DNA of 8,875 bases from CAYTLQ01 sp964438715 (GCA_964438715.1 CAYTLQ010000153.1:1-8875), one strand, 5' to 3'; counted from the stretch's first letter, positions 1-7,334 are shown. The notes: generated from the letters alone by a model not told the origin. Program-made: numbers and translations.

Positions 1-933
1 ATATTGCTGTTCTAGCAATAAATATACATCATTAAGTATTTTTACATCACGGAGGAGGTTCGCATATTTCAAACCAAGTTCAGGAGTATCTTTGAACGCA
101 AGTAGTATTTCGGTGTTTCCGGAATCCATCTTTTTGGACTGTTCCCTGAGTTCAGATAATTTTGCTTTCAGAGCTTGTATCTGTTGACTTTCCTCAGAAA
201 GATTTTGACGAAGCAAACCAAGTGCTATTTCAACAGACATTATCTCACTCTGTAATTTTGCCCCGGCTTCAATTGATGCCTTTACTTGTTCAGTTAGAGC
301 AATAGCTTTATTCTTTCTCTGAAACTCCAAAAGTAATGACTCAGTACTATCCAACTGACTTTTTGTAAGCATTTTTTGTGATTCAAGATAGAGACGAGCA
401 CGGCGGGCTTTCGAAGAATTTTTATTTCTATTTATGTTTTCTAGTGCCTCGATTAATAACTCTACAACTTTCTTGGACAATACTTTTACTGAATCTTTTT
501 CGTTAGAAAATCGTGAGAATAATTTTGTGTTTGCGGTAAAAGAAAACTTTAATACCCCTTCTTTACTGACCTCAACTGACAGATCTTTGGTTAGCCTATT
601 GCAGGCTTCTAATTCTGTGGACACATTATAATAAGATTTTAAATTCAATCGTTTCACAACATATTCTGCCGCAGAACGACTTTTAAGCATCTCAGCTAAT
701 AACTGAGAATTTAGATTACTTGCATTTCCAAGACTACTTAATACATCAACATTTTGAACTAATGAAGAAAACCCCATCGGTTGTGTAGTTTCAGGAGGAA
801 GTAAACTGGCAGTGGAATTGTATGAAATAGGATAAATCAGGTAAAGGAATAAAAAGAGAAAAATAGCCGTACTAAAAGTAAAAATTAAGATTCGTCTGAA
901 GTTTGCAATAATAATGCTAATTATTGACCGCAC
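1..933 (-). CDS. Wzz/GumC-type polysaccharide co-polymerase (chain-length determinant), 3' end cut by window edge
   Basis: 311 codons are visible, open to the left edge. The start is GTG at 933, placed 2 bases after the stop of the upstream SLBB gene and preceded by GAGG with a 5-base spacer. The frame is closed by a stop five codons further up, and the first in-frame ATG (residue 53) would remove the membrane helix. Visible parts are one N-terminal membrane helix (about residues 15-34), a proline-containing periplasmic start (residues 46-52), a Wzz-like segment at about 73-102 (LLAEMLKSRSAAEYVVKRL), then a long charged coiled-coil region at about 180-270. The last residues (YANLLRDVKILNDVYLLLEQ) match the region that lies just before the second membrane helix in this family. 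By alignment with the kinase fusion upstream, roughly 55 more residues would complete a kinase-less protein, but a C-terminal kinase cannot be excluded. Its likely role is control of polymer length and assembly in the inner membrane, in partnership with the SLBB export protein. The family is clear; the exact substrate is unknown. Confidence 0.86.
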   Translation of the reverse strand, partial: MRSIISIIIANFRRILIFTFSTAIFLFLFLYLIYPISYNSTASLLPPETTQPMGFSSLVQNVDVLSSLGNASNLNSQLLAEMLKSRSAAEYVVKRLNLKSYYNVSTELEACNRLTKDLSVEVSKEGVLKFSFTANTKLFSRFSNEKDSVKVLSKKVVELLIEALENINRNKNSSKARRARLYLESQKMLTKSQLDSTESLLLEFQRKNKAIALTEQVKASIEAGAKLQSEIMSVEIALGLLRQNLSEESQQIQALKAKLSELREQSKKMDSGNTEILLAFKDTPELGLKYANLLRDVKILNDVYLLLEQQY

Positions 934-935
934 AA

Positions 936-2519
936 TTACCTCGTACTAACAATTACTGCTACAGTTGCAGCAATAACAGTAGCCACCTGACCGGTGATAT
1001 TGATAACATCTGTAAAGACATCCCAAAATTTTGGAGATGGAGGGTCCTCAGGCACCCATATTACATCACCCGGCTCAATATCTTCAACTTCATCAGCATC
1101 TACCCACTCTCCGGTGTTGGCTTTTATTACCCTAATATCAGACTCAAGTGCACGCCAGGCAAATCCACCACTTAACTCTATGTACTGATTAACAGTGTAA
1201 CCGGATCTAAACACAATCTTTCCGGGATTTACCACCTGACCAATAATCTGAACATAATTTTTTTGCTCGGGAATAATGATTACATCATTTTTTTCAAGGA
1301 GAATATCCTCATCTGTATTTCCCTTCTCAAACAATTCTGTGAAATCCACTACAACACGACCTTTTCTAAGTCTGGATTTTGACTTAAAATAATCATACTC
1401 ATCATCTGTCATATCTTTTCTCGACATAACTTTAAGTCGTTCAAACTCCGGATCAAATTTTTCAGATCCTACTTCCCTATTGATACTCGCATCGGCAAGA
1501 GAAGCGTTCTCCAGAAATCCGCCTGCTTCCTTAATGATGTCCGATAATTTTGTCTTTCCTCGTATTATTTTATAAGGTCCGGGATACCTGACAAAACCCT
1601 CGACTTGTACAGTCATATCAATTTTATATTCAGGAATATCTCTAATTACAATTTTATCACCAGGTTGAAGAACTAAGCCGGTTGACTGTTTATCTAAAAG
1701 ATTAACATAGATTGATTTTTGCGTCTTACCATCACTCAAGAAACGAATGACCTCAATGCTATCTAATCTCGCCTTAGAAAGAACTCCACCGGTCAACTGA
1801 ACTAACGATTCAACAGTTTCATTTTCCCTGTACTCATAAATTCCCGGAAATTTGAATGCTCCAACTAAAAAAATTAGATGATCACAGCGGTCAATAAATA
1901 TAAAATCTCCATCATAAAGAAGCGGGTTATCTGCTAAATTCCCCGACCGAAAAAAATTAACTAGGTCATATTTGGAAATTGATCCATCTCTATGTTTGAT
2001 TTTTATGTTACGAATGTCCGCAAGTTGGTTAACCCACTCTGCTGATCGAAGGGCATCCAATAGTCGTGAGGTGGAAGGAAGAGTATATGAGTCGGGAGTT
2101 TTTACATTTCCAAATACTGAGACTTTAATAAGTCGTAATTCCAATAATGAAGAATATACTCTAACATTCTTGTAGTATGTAAAAATTAGAGAGTCAATAA
2201 TTCCCCGAGCACTTTTAAGATTTTTACCTGCGATAATAGCAGAACCAACACGAGGAATAAAAATCCTTCCTTCGAAGTCAACAACAACTGTAAAATTAAT
2301 TTCTTCTATCCCTAATATAGAGATAAACAATTTATCCCCGGCACCAAGGATATAGGTGTCGGGATCAAGATATAAACCTTGCGTGAGTGGAATAGGTTTA
2401 GAAAAAGAAGAATCAGCAGAGAAGTTTACCCTTCTTTCCAGGTAATCGGGTAAATCCTGGCTCCAGGTATTAAAAACAAGGAGCAAAGACCAAAAAATAC
2501 CTGCCATCAGGTTCTTCAA
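936..2519 (-). CDS. Wza-like polysaccharide export protein with four SLBB units
   Basis: 527 residues. A signal peptide covers about residues 1-20 (hydrophobic FWSLLLVF, cut near TWS-QD). There is no lipobox cysteine, so unlike E. coli Wza it is not predicted to be a lipoprotein. A poly-export domain runs from about 54 (YILGAGDKL) to 130. SLBB units follow at about 133-162, 216-247, 303-336 and 422-455, each with the G-x-x-x-x-P-G/D turn (FGNVKTPDSY, VGAFKFPGIY, VEGFVRYPGPY, IGQVVNPGKI). A charged insert of about 85 residues separates units 3 and 4. A hydrophobic C-terminal helix (about 506-525) could be the outer-membrane anchor, analogous to the Wza helix barrel. The start is TTG, chosen because GGAAGG lies 7 bases upstream; an ATG at residue 5 is the alternative. 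It lies 24 bases after the kinase fusion and 2 bases before the next Wzz gene, so it belongs to the same operon. Its role is the periplasmic/outer-membrane channel for exopolysaccharide or capsule export. Confidence 0.93.
   Translation of the reverse strand: MKNLMAGIFWSLLLVFNTWSQDLPDYLERRVNFSADSSFSKPIPLTQGLYLDPDTYILGAGDKLFISILGIEEINFTVVVDFEGRIFIPRVGSAIIAGKNLKSARGIIDSLIFTYYKNVRVYSSLLELRLIKVSVFGNVKTPDSYTLPSTSRLLDALRSAEWVNQLADIRNIKIKHRDGSISKYDLVNFFRSGNLADNPLLYDGDFIFIDRCDHLIFLVGAFKFPGIYEYRENETVESLVQLTGGVLSKARLDSIEVIRFLSDGKTQKSIYVNLLDKQSTGLVLQPGDKIVIRDIPEYKIDMTVQVEGFVRYPGPYKIIRGKTKLSDIIKEAGGFLENASLADASINREVGSEKFDPEFERLKVMSRKDMTDDEYDYFKSKSRLRKGRVVVDFTELFEKGNTDEDILLEKNDVIIIPEQKNYVQIIGQVVNPGKIVFRSGYTVNQYIELSGGFAWRALESDIRVIKANTGEWVDADEVEDIEPGDVIWVPEDPPSPKFWDVFTDVINITGQVATVIAATVAVIVSTR
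939..942 (-). promoter_or_regulatory. Ribosome binding site deciding the GTG start of the Wzz-type gene
   Basis: GAGG reads on the minus strand within the last sense codons of the SLBB gene, 5 bases before GTG at 933. It supports GTG initiation and translational coupling to the upstream gene. Confidence 0.6.
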
Positions 2520-2526
2520 TTTTTAA

Positions 2527-2532
2527 CCTTCC
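2527..2532 (-). promoter_or_regulatory. Ribosome binding site deciding the TTG start of the SLBB export gene
   Basis: GGAAGG on the minus strand is 7 bases before TTG at 2519 and about 19 bases before the alternative ATG (codon 5), so TTG is the better start. Confidence 0.6.
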
Positions 2533-2543
2533 GAAAATTTTAA

Positions 2544-4793
2544 TCAGGCATTAAGAGAAGTTGGCAATTTCGGTTTTTCGGATTTCTTTGGCCTGGTATA
2601 GTAGTAATAATACTTATAATATGACCCATATGAACTTCTATAAACAAAATTGTTTAATACAGTTCCAATAAAATTAACATTCTCTTGTCTTATTATTTCC
2701 AGTGCTCTCATCATAAGTTCAATTTCTGTTGTATTAGCAGAAACTACGAGCATTGTAGCATCGGCTAGACGCGCTAATATTTCAGAATCTGTGACGGCGA
2801 TTACCGGTGGGCTATCGAGTAGAACATAATCGAACTTATCTTTTACTGTTTCAAGAAACTCTTTCATCCTCTGTGATTCAAGAATTTCTGATGGATTAGG
2901 TGGAATTGTACCTGCTGTTATGTAAAACAGGTCATGAATTTCGGATGTTCGGATAACTTCATCTAATGATGCCTGACCAAATAAATGATCTACTAAGCCC
3001 GGGAAACGGTTTGTCTTAAAGAAAGAGTGTATTCTTGGTTTTCTTAGGTCACAATCAATAATAAGTGTTCGTTTGTTCGAAAGAGCGAGTGTTCCCGCAA
3101 GGTTAGTACATATCATTGTCTTACCTTCAGAGGGAGCGGAGGAAGTAACTAAGATAGTTTTAAGAGATTCAGTATCAACTTTTGAAAATTGCACTCTGGT
3201 TCTTAGTGCTCTGAAGGCTTCTGCCGGTATTGAATCTGGCTTACGGGCTACAATAAACTCGAAATCATTCATTCCATTTGACCCAACCCCTTCAATCTGA
3301 GGAATCCAGGCTAATACATTCGTATTATAATTCTGGATATCCTCGGGAGTTTTAACAGTTGTATCAAAATAATTTTTAAGGAAAGCATAACCAAAAGCTA
3401 TGATAACACCAACAACCAATCCAACAAGAATAATAAGAACTCTGTTTGGCTTTGCGGGGTTTATCGGAATTCTAGCTTGATCAACAATTATCACATTACC
3501 AGGTTGTGACTGCTCATTTATGAGTGCTTCCTGATATTTTTCCTCAACCAACACATAAAGTTTCTGTATTGATTCTCTATTCCTCTCAAGTCTTGCTAAT
3601 TCAATTGAAGATTTTGGAAGTTGAGAAAATTTAGTTTCATAGCTTTTAAGTAGGTTATTCAGCTGATCAATTGCTATTTTTAATGATTGAACCGTAATTT
3701 CCTGCTGAATAATTCCTTTGGTGAGCGATTGTAGTTCCTCCGGGGTTGTTGCAAAAATACTCGCTTTTAGAATCTCAATTTTCTGCGCTAATAAATCTTC
3801 GAGAACTTTAATCTTTTTGTCATAATCCTTGACTGCTTCAGTAGCTTGATATGACTTTGGATTGAGATTCATTAATTCCCTTTGAAGTTTTAATTCGGCA
3901 AGCTGTTCCTGAATACTCTTTAAATATTGCTCAGAAGCAAATTTATCGAGGAATGCACCAATATGAGGGGCTTTCTCATCCAATTCTTTTTTCATAGCCG
4001 CATACTGTTTTTCAGCAGCCATTAACTCAATTTTCTTCATATCTCTTTGAGATTCAAGAGTCGTTATCTGAGAGATAAGTGAGCTTGCCTGTTGATCAAG
4101 GGCAATAATTCCACCCTTTTCTTGAAAACTTTGAAGCATAATTTCGGCTTCGTTTAGATCGTTAAGTTTCTCTTTTCTTTGATCTGTTAAAAATTCCCGG
4201 ACAAGAGTAAGCTGACTTCTGTTAAAATCTAAATTTACTTGCCTGTATGCTAAAGTATAGACATTTGCTATTAATGCGGCCTCAAAAGGACTAGGTGATT
4301 CAACACTAATAGTAACAAAATCAAGACCCCTTTTTTGAGCAATTTCAACACTGCTCAATGATTGAATTATCGACTCGGTTTCAGCTAACTGTGGTTGGGT
4401 ATCTTCATTTTTTCTTGTTCTGGCATCAAGAATAAGATAAAAACTTTTGGGTGAATTTACTTGTTTAAAACTATCGATTAATGCTTCAGCTACTTTTTGA
4501 CGGACTTTATAACTTTTAAGCACCTCAATTTCATTGGCAATGAATCTATCCATACCTAAATCACTCATTCCTGGAAAAAGCGGTGATTCCAGAATGTTAC
4601 CCGGAGGTTTTGAAATTTTTATCGTGGAGGTAGATTCATAAATGTTAACAGCATTTACAGCATAAATTATAGAAAAAACCAAACTGGTTACGGTAATTAG
4701 TAGTATCGGGAGGAGATTAATTCTTAAAAGATTTAAATAATCCTTAAAGGTTTTCTGCTCAATTTCAGGGTTTTGTCTGTTAAAACGGTTCAA
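2544..4793 (-). CDS. Wzz-tyrosine kinase fusion (Wzc-type BY-kinase) for exopolysaccharide assembly
   Basis: 749 residues, the usual length for a one-piece Wzc/GumC-kinase. The order is: short cytoplasmic tail, membrane helix 1 (about 24-46), Wzz domain with the typical EIEVLKSYKVRQKV segment (88-101), long periplasmic coiled coils (about 196-345 and 365-425), and the P-rich motif P443-x-x-P446-x-x-P449-N-R before membrane helix 2 (about 451-473). The cytoplasmic kinase follows: E525-x-x-R-x-L-R-T (oligomerisation contact), Walker A SAPSEGKT (552-559, K558), Walker A' LIIDCDLR (577-584, D580, D582) and Walker B YVLLDSPP (656-663, D660). The tail holds nine tyrosines between 718 and 732, the autophosphorylation cluster. 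All key kinase residues are present. Known role of the family: cyclic ring assembly and phosphorylation control polymerisation and export of polysaccharide at the inner membrane. The start is TTG, supported by AGGAG 6 bases upstream. It follows the short SLBB gene by 9 bases, and the preceding in-frame stop excludes a longer protein. Confidence 0.96.
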   Translation of the reverse strand: MNRFNRQNPEIEQKTFKDYLNLLRINLLPILLITVTSLVFSIIYAVNAVNIYESTSTIKISKPPGNILESPLFPGMSDLGMDRFIANEIEVLKSYKVRQKVAEALIDSFKQVNSPKSFYLILDARTRKNEDTQPQLAETESIIQSLSSVEIAQKRGLDFVTISVESPSPFEAALIANVYTLAYRQVNLDFNRSQLTLVREFLTDQRKEKLNDLNEAEIMLQSFQEKGGIIALDQQASSLISQITTLESQRDMKKIELMAAEKQYAAMKKELDEKAPHIGAFLDKFASEQYLKSIQEQLAELKLQRELMNLNPKSYQATEAVKDYDKKIKVLEDLLAQKIEILKASIFATTPEELQSLTKGIIQQEITVQSLKIAIDQLNNLLKSYETKFSQLPKSSIELARLERNRESIQKLYVLVEEKYQEALINEQSQPGNVIIVDQARIPINPAKPNRVLIILVGLVVGVIIAFGYAFLKNYFDTTVKTPEDIQNYNTNVLAWIPQIEGVGSNGMNDFEFIVARKPDSIPAEAFRALRTRVQFSKVDTESLKTILVTSSAPSEGKTMICTNLAGTLALSNKRTLIIDCDLRKPRIHSFFKTNRFPGLVDHLFGQASLDEVIRTSEIHDLFYITAGTIPPNPSEILESQRMKEFLETVKDKFDYVLLDSPPVIAVTDSEILARLADATMLVVSANTTEIELMMRALEIIRQENVNFIGTVLNNFVYRSSYGSYYKYYYYYTRPKKSEKPKLPTSLNA

Positions 4794-4799
4794 TGAAAA

Positions 4800-4804
4800 C
4801 TCCT
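4800..4804 (-). promoter_or_regulatory. Ribosome binding site deciding the TTG start of the kinase fusion
   Basis: AGGAG overlaps the TAG stop of the short SLBB gene and sits 6 bases before TTG at 4793. There is no ATG nearby in this frame. The overlap suggests translational coupling. Confidence 0.65.
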
Positions 4805-5315
4805 AATTTCTAACGAGATTTAATACTAATATGGTAAGTGAGATCAGAGTGGAGATAATAGAAAGCGTGATGGAAAAATAATCTCTAAAGAAAAACCTAG
4901 GCTCACTTGGAATAACGACAATATCTCCGGGTTGAATTTCCGGGTTATTTATATCTTGAAGTAAATTCTTTTCCCAAATTAATGGGTCAAAATTAAATTT
5001 CATCATACTTTGACTGGAATCGGGGAGTATTCGGTAAATACGAATATCATCTGTTAGCCCATCAACAGTGGGACCACCCGCGTAAGATATAAAATCACTT
5101 AATCTGGAATAAATTGGGATTACATACTTTCCCGGGAACTTAACCCCACCCCATATTGAGACACTAATATTTAAAGTATTAGGGTCCGAATAATCGAAAT
5201 AGCCGGCATTGGCAGGTAATTGCCGTGGTGTAAAGCCAACTTTTATATCCTCTGACTGTGCAAAATTTTGGGAGTAAATCAATACAAGAATAAATAGAAG
5301 AAATATTCTCCTCAT
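4803..5315 (-). CDS. Short single-SLBB secreted protein with C-terminal membrane helix
   Basis: 170 residues. A signal peptide (about 1-20, hydrophobic IFLLFILVLIY, cut near FAQ-SE) is followed by a short linker, then one SLBB-like unit at about 49-82 (SIWGGVKFPGKYVIPIYSRL, then SYAGGPT) and a PGDIVVIPSEP segment (129-139) that normally closes SLBB repeats. A hydrophobic helix spans about 147-167. The poly-export domain found in Wza-type proteins is absent, and at 170 residues it is far shorter than that family. It shares the layout 'PGD-hydrophobic-IP/VP-P, then C-terminal helix' with the end of the 527-residue SLBB protein downstream. It is the first gene of the polysaccharide module, 9 bases before the kinase fusion. 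It might be an accessory ring, adaptor or regulatory part of the export channel; that is inference. The ATG start gives an intact signal peptide; only a weak GAGAAAG lies upstream. Confidence 0.87.
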   Translation of the reverse strand: MRRIFLLFILVLIYSQNFAQSEDIKVGFTPRQLPANAGYFDYSDPNTLNISVSIWGGVKFPGKYVIPIYSRLSDFISYAGGPTVDGLTDDIRIYRILPDSSQSMMKFNFDPLIWEKNLLQDINNPEIQPGDIVVIPSEPRFFFRDYFSITLSIISTLISLTILVLNLVRN

Positions 5316-5346
5316 TCACAACACTTTCTCATTAATTTAGCTTAAT

Positions 5347-5375
5347 AATTTACAAAATAAGAGCTATTTATCCAA
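5347..5375 (-). promoter_or_regulatory. Possible promoter before the polysaccharide export genes
   Basis: In the 69-base gap after ftsX, the minus strand reads TTGGAT, 17 bases, TAAATT. This resembles a sigma70-type promoter with ideal spacing but imperfect hexamers, and it ends about 31 bases before the ATG of the short SLBB gene. The strand has no other gap wide enough for a promoter outside a gene. It is weak evidence in such AT-rich DNA. Confidence 0.3.
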
Positions 5376-5384
5376 TGAAGCCCG

Positions 5385-6239
5385 TCATATTTTCAAGGTC
5401 ACTTTTCTTACTGCAAAAAAACTACTAAGTATTCCAATAGTTGCCCCAAAAAATATCCCCAATACAACATATTTACTAATTTCCCCAATAAACTGAATCG
5501 GGACAACAGACATTAAAAAGTTTCTCAGCAAAAGAAGTGGAGAGACAGCAACTAATCCACCTAAAAATCCAACAAATGTTCCATTTAGTAAAATCGGAGC
5601 CCGAATCAACAATTTTGTACTACCAACGAGTTTCATTGTCTCTATTTCAATGGAACGAGACTGTATTAAAGCAGATGAGAGACTGAAAACTATGTAAAAC
5701 GCAATAAAAGTAAGAACGATTGTTGCTCCCCATAAATATTTTTGAAAAATCTGGACACGAGAGAGTAAATCAAAGTAAATAGCATTATCAAACAATACAT
5801 CTGAAACCCCTTCGTAATTTCTGATTCGGTCAAGTGTTTTATTTAGCTGATATTCTGAATAATCAGATTCCCTTAAAGTTAGATCAAATCGTTCCGGGAG
5901 TGGATTATAATCTAATATTCTGCTAAAATCTTCACCGGTCTCACGAATAAATCTATTTTTTGCAGTTTCTTTGTCAATATATTTCAAATTTGCAACAAGA
6001 GTATCTGATTCAAGAGTATTTTCTAATTTTTTCCGTACAGATTCGCTTATCCCATTTTCAAGATAAACCTGTACTACAACAGCCTCATTAAGTTTTTGAT
6101 TAGCAAAATCCGATAAGTCATAAAGAATGATTGAAACAAGGAACAGCAACACTCCTATTGACATTGTGGTGATAGAATATATTGTGTAAAGCGGTTGTTT
6201 TCTTGCGGAAATTAGTGCTTCTCTTAAAATAAAATTCAT
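5385..6239 (-). CDS. ftsX: Cell division protein FtsX
   Basis: 284 residues, the normal length for FtsX. Membrane helix 1 lies at about 20-41. A periplasmic domain of about 125 residues carries the family motif NPLP (112-115) and is followed by helix 2 (about 169-191). The conserved cytoplasmic loop RSIEIETMKLVGST (195-208) leads into helices 3 (about 213-236) and 4 (about 256-276). Known role: the permease-like half of the FtsEX complex, which transmits ATP hydrolysis by FtsE across the inner membrane to activate peptidoglycan hydrolases at the division site. No ftsE is in the window, so the partner must be encoded elsewhere. It follows the second lipoprotein gene by 8 bases and is the last gene of the right-hand operon. 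No strong ribosome binding site is visible, so it may depend on coupling to the upstream gene. Confidence 0.94.
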   Translation of the reverse strand: MNFILREALISARKQPLYTIYSITTMSIGVLLFLVSIILYDLSDFANQKLNEAVVVQVYLENGISESVRKKLENTLESDTLVANLKYIDKETAKNRFIRETGEDFSRILDYNPLPERFDLTLRESDYSEYQLNKTLDRIRNYEGVSDVLFDNAIYFDLLSRVQIFQKYLWGATIVLTFIAFYIVFSLSSALIQSRSIEIETMKLVGSTKLLIRAPILLNGTFVGFLGGLVAVSPLLLLRNFLMSVVPIQFIGEISKYVVLGIFFGATIGILSSFFAVRKVTLKI

Positions 6240-6247
6240 ATGATTAC

Positions 6248-6757
6248 TTAAAAGTTTGACTCATCAACCCACCGAATGATACTCCATCTTTCAGTGTTAC
6301 TATCTTTTACTAACTTTAAATTTGCCCTACCATCTATTCTGATTATATCGCTTGGATTAAAGGTAACCGTGAGATTAAATCCCCTTATTAAAGTGGCTTC
6401 GATTGTATCTATTGTCGAGGATATGATATTGTTCCAAATGAGATCCAATCTTTGTGCATTTTGAAATAATCCATTTGTCACTCTCATCTCTTCTTCCCTG
6501 CCCCAGGATACATCAAACCCCTGATCATAATCTCTGTAAGTAAAGGTAAAGTCCTTGTTAAGCAAATTACTGTAGATTAAGGTATCCTTAAATGTATATG
6601 AATACTGAATATTTTGAAACACTCCTAAGGGATTTGTTAAATCTGATATATTTCCATTACCCGAACCGTCGGCTGTCTCCAATTCGGGCGAGAAAGGATT
6701 ACAACCTACCACCACAAGGATAGAGAACCACAGAATAAATCTCTCGTATTTAATAAT
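6248..6757 (-). CDS. Small lipoprotein, paralogue of the upstream lipoprotein; probable ATT start
   Basis: No named family recognised. The first standard start is GTG at 6715, giving 155 residues that begin MVVGCN, only four residues before the lipobox cysteine and without a signal peptide. The same frame stays open upstream to a TGA at 6760. Starting at ATT (6757) gives 169 residues with charged K3, E5, R6, a hydrophobic core FILWFSILVVV and lipobox VVGC with Cys19. AAAGGA lies 4 bases before this ATT, or 7 before a second ATT at 6754. The upstream lipoprotein also has Cys19 and shares aligned features: N49 and S53-Y54 of a (I/V)-x-x-N-x-x-x-SY segment, a W-x-R-x-x-E segment, and a C-terminal WSI-x-x-W-x-D (158-165 here). 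The mature part is mostly beta-strand-like; a small NTF2/SnoaL-like fold is my guess. Probably periplasmic or outer-membrane facing. The gene is real with good confidence; the ATT start is inference. Confidence 0.75.
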   Translation of the reverse strand: MIKYERFILWFSILVVVGCNPFSPELETADGSGNGNISDLTNPLGVFQNIQYSYTFKDTLIYSNLLNKDFTFTYRDYDQGFDVSWGREEEMRVTNGLFQNAQRLDLIWNNIISSTIDTIEATLIRGFNLTVTFNPSDIIRIDGRANLKLVKDSNTERWSIIRWVDESNF

Positions 6758-7334
6758 TCATTCCTTTCAAATCACTCCAGGTTGGGAATTCAGAATTTTT
6801 TACATCTGCCCAGGTTTTAATAGACCAGGCTAAACGCGTATCTACAACCATAGTAAATTTTACCTCTCCCTGGTATCGTTGAGGAAGAGACGCCATATTT
6901 TCAGGGAGTATAACTGTGTAAGACGCTGTATATAATGCGCTGTCTCCGAACATACTTAGATTTACACCAGTAAAAGATAAATTAATGTATTCATTATCAG
7001 ACAACTTATTTAAAAGATTAGAAAAATACTGTTCCTCATTTTGTCTTGTCCAATCACTTTGCAAGCCGGGATAAATTGTTGCCGAACCCGCTGACGGTAG
7101 AAACTTAAAAATCACTCCGGAGAATACCGAATCTGCTAAACAACTCATATAATCCTGTATATTCTTATCTGAATAAGAGTTTTTAAGATTTTCAACTAAG
7201 ATATCCGGTGTTGACGGAAATTGGTAATTTGTCCTCGGTTGTATTGGGATTTCAGCTTCCCGAACATTGAAGATATCACAACCGGCAACAATGATTACAA
7301 AATTGATCAAGAGGAAAATTCTAAGTGTATTCAT
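6750..7334 (-). CDS. Small lipoprotein of unknown function
   Basis: 194 residues; no family recognised with confidence. A lipoprotein signal is clear: MNTLR, hydrophobic IFLLINFVIIV, then lipobox VAGC with Cys19. The mature protein has an ILVENLKNSY helix-like segment (45-54), W95-T-R-x-x-E-E (95-101), then alternating strand-like segments and a C-terminal D165-x-x-x-x-WSIKTWAD (to 177). This pattern, a helical start followed by a curved sheet ending in W-x-I, recalls NTF2/SnoaL-like domains, but that is inference. The ATG start overlaps the methyltransferase stop as ATGA (4 bases) and has no ribosome binding site of its own, so it is likely translationally coupled. The next gene downstream looks like its paralogue. 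Membrane-anchored in the periplasm or outer membrane. Confidence 0.85.
   Translation of the reverse strand: MNTLRIFLLINFVIIVAGCDIFNVREAEIPIQPRTNYQFPSTPDILVENLKNSYSDKNIQDYMSCLADSVFSGVIFKFLPSAGSATIYPGLQSDWTRQNEEQYFSNLLNKLSDNEYINLSFTGVNLSMFGDSALYTASYTVILPENMASLPQRYQGEVKFTMVVDTRLAWSIKTWADVKNSEFPTWSDLKGMNY
6762..6767 (-). promoter_or_regulatory. Ribosome binding site supporting an ATT start of the second lipoprotein
   Basis: AAAGGA lies inside the last codons of the first lipoprotein gene, 4 and 7 bases before two in-frame ATT codons (6757 and 6754). No ATG follows in that frame. The ATG that overlaps this spot reads the upstream gene's frame and stops two codons later. Confidence 0.4.

Noticed and set aside
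434..631. Plus-strand open frame of 65 codons
   Set aside because: It is antisense to the Wzz-type gene, whose minus-strand frame is open throughout with family-like sequence.
924..1188. Plus-strand open frames of 64-83 codons opposite the end of the SLBB export gene
   Set aside because: They lie wholly or mostly antisense to a well-supported gene, show no recognisable domain and have no clear ribosome binding site.
5361..5383. Possible terminator hairpin after ftsX (GGGCT/AGCTC, 13-base loop, then T-rich DNA)
   Set aside because: The stem is only five pairs including one G-U, the loop is long and the T run is interrupted; it also overlaps the possible promoter.
6750..6765. Frameshift joining the two lipoproteins into one protein
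   Set aside because: Removing one base would fuse them, but a full lipoprotein signal with its own cysteine would then sit in the middle of the fusion, which makes two separate genes more likely.
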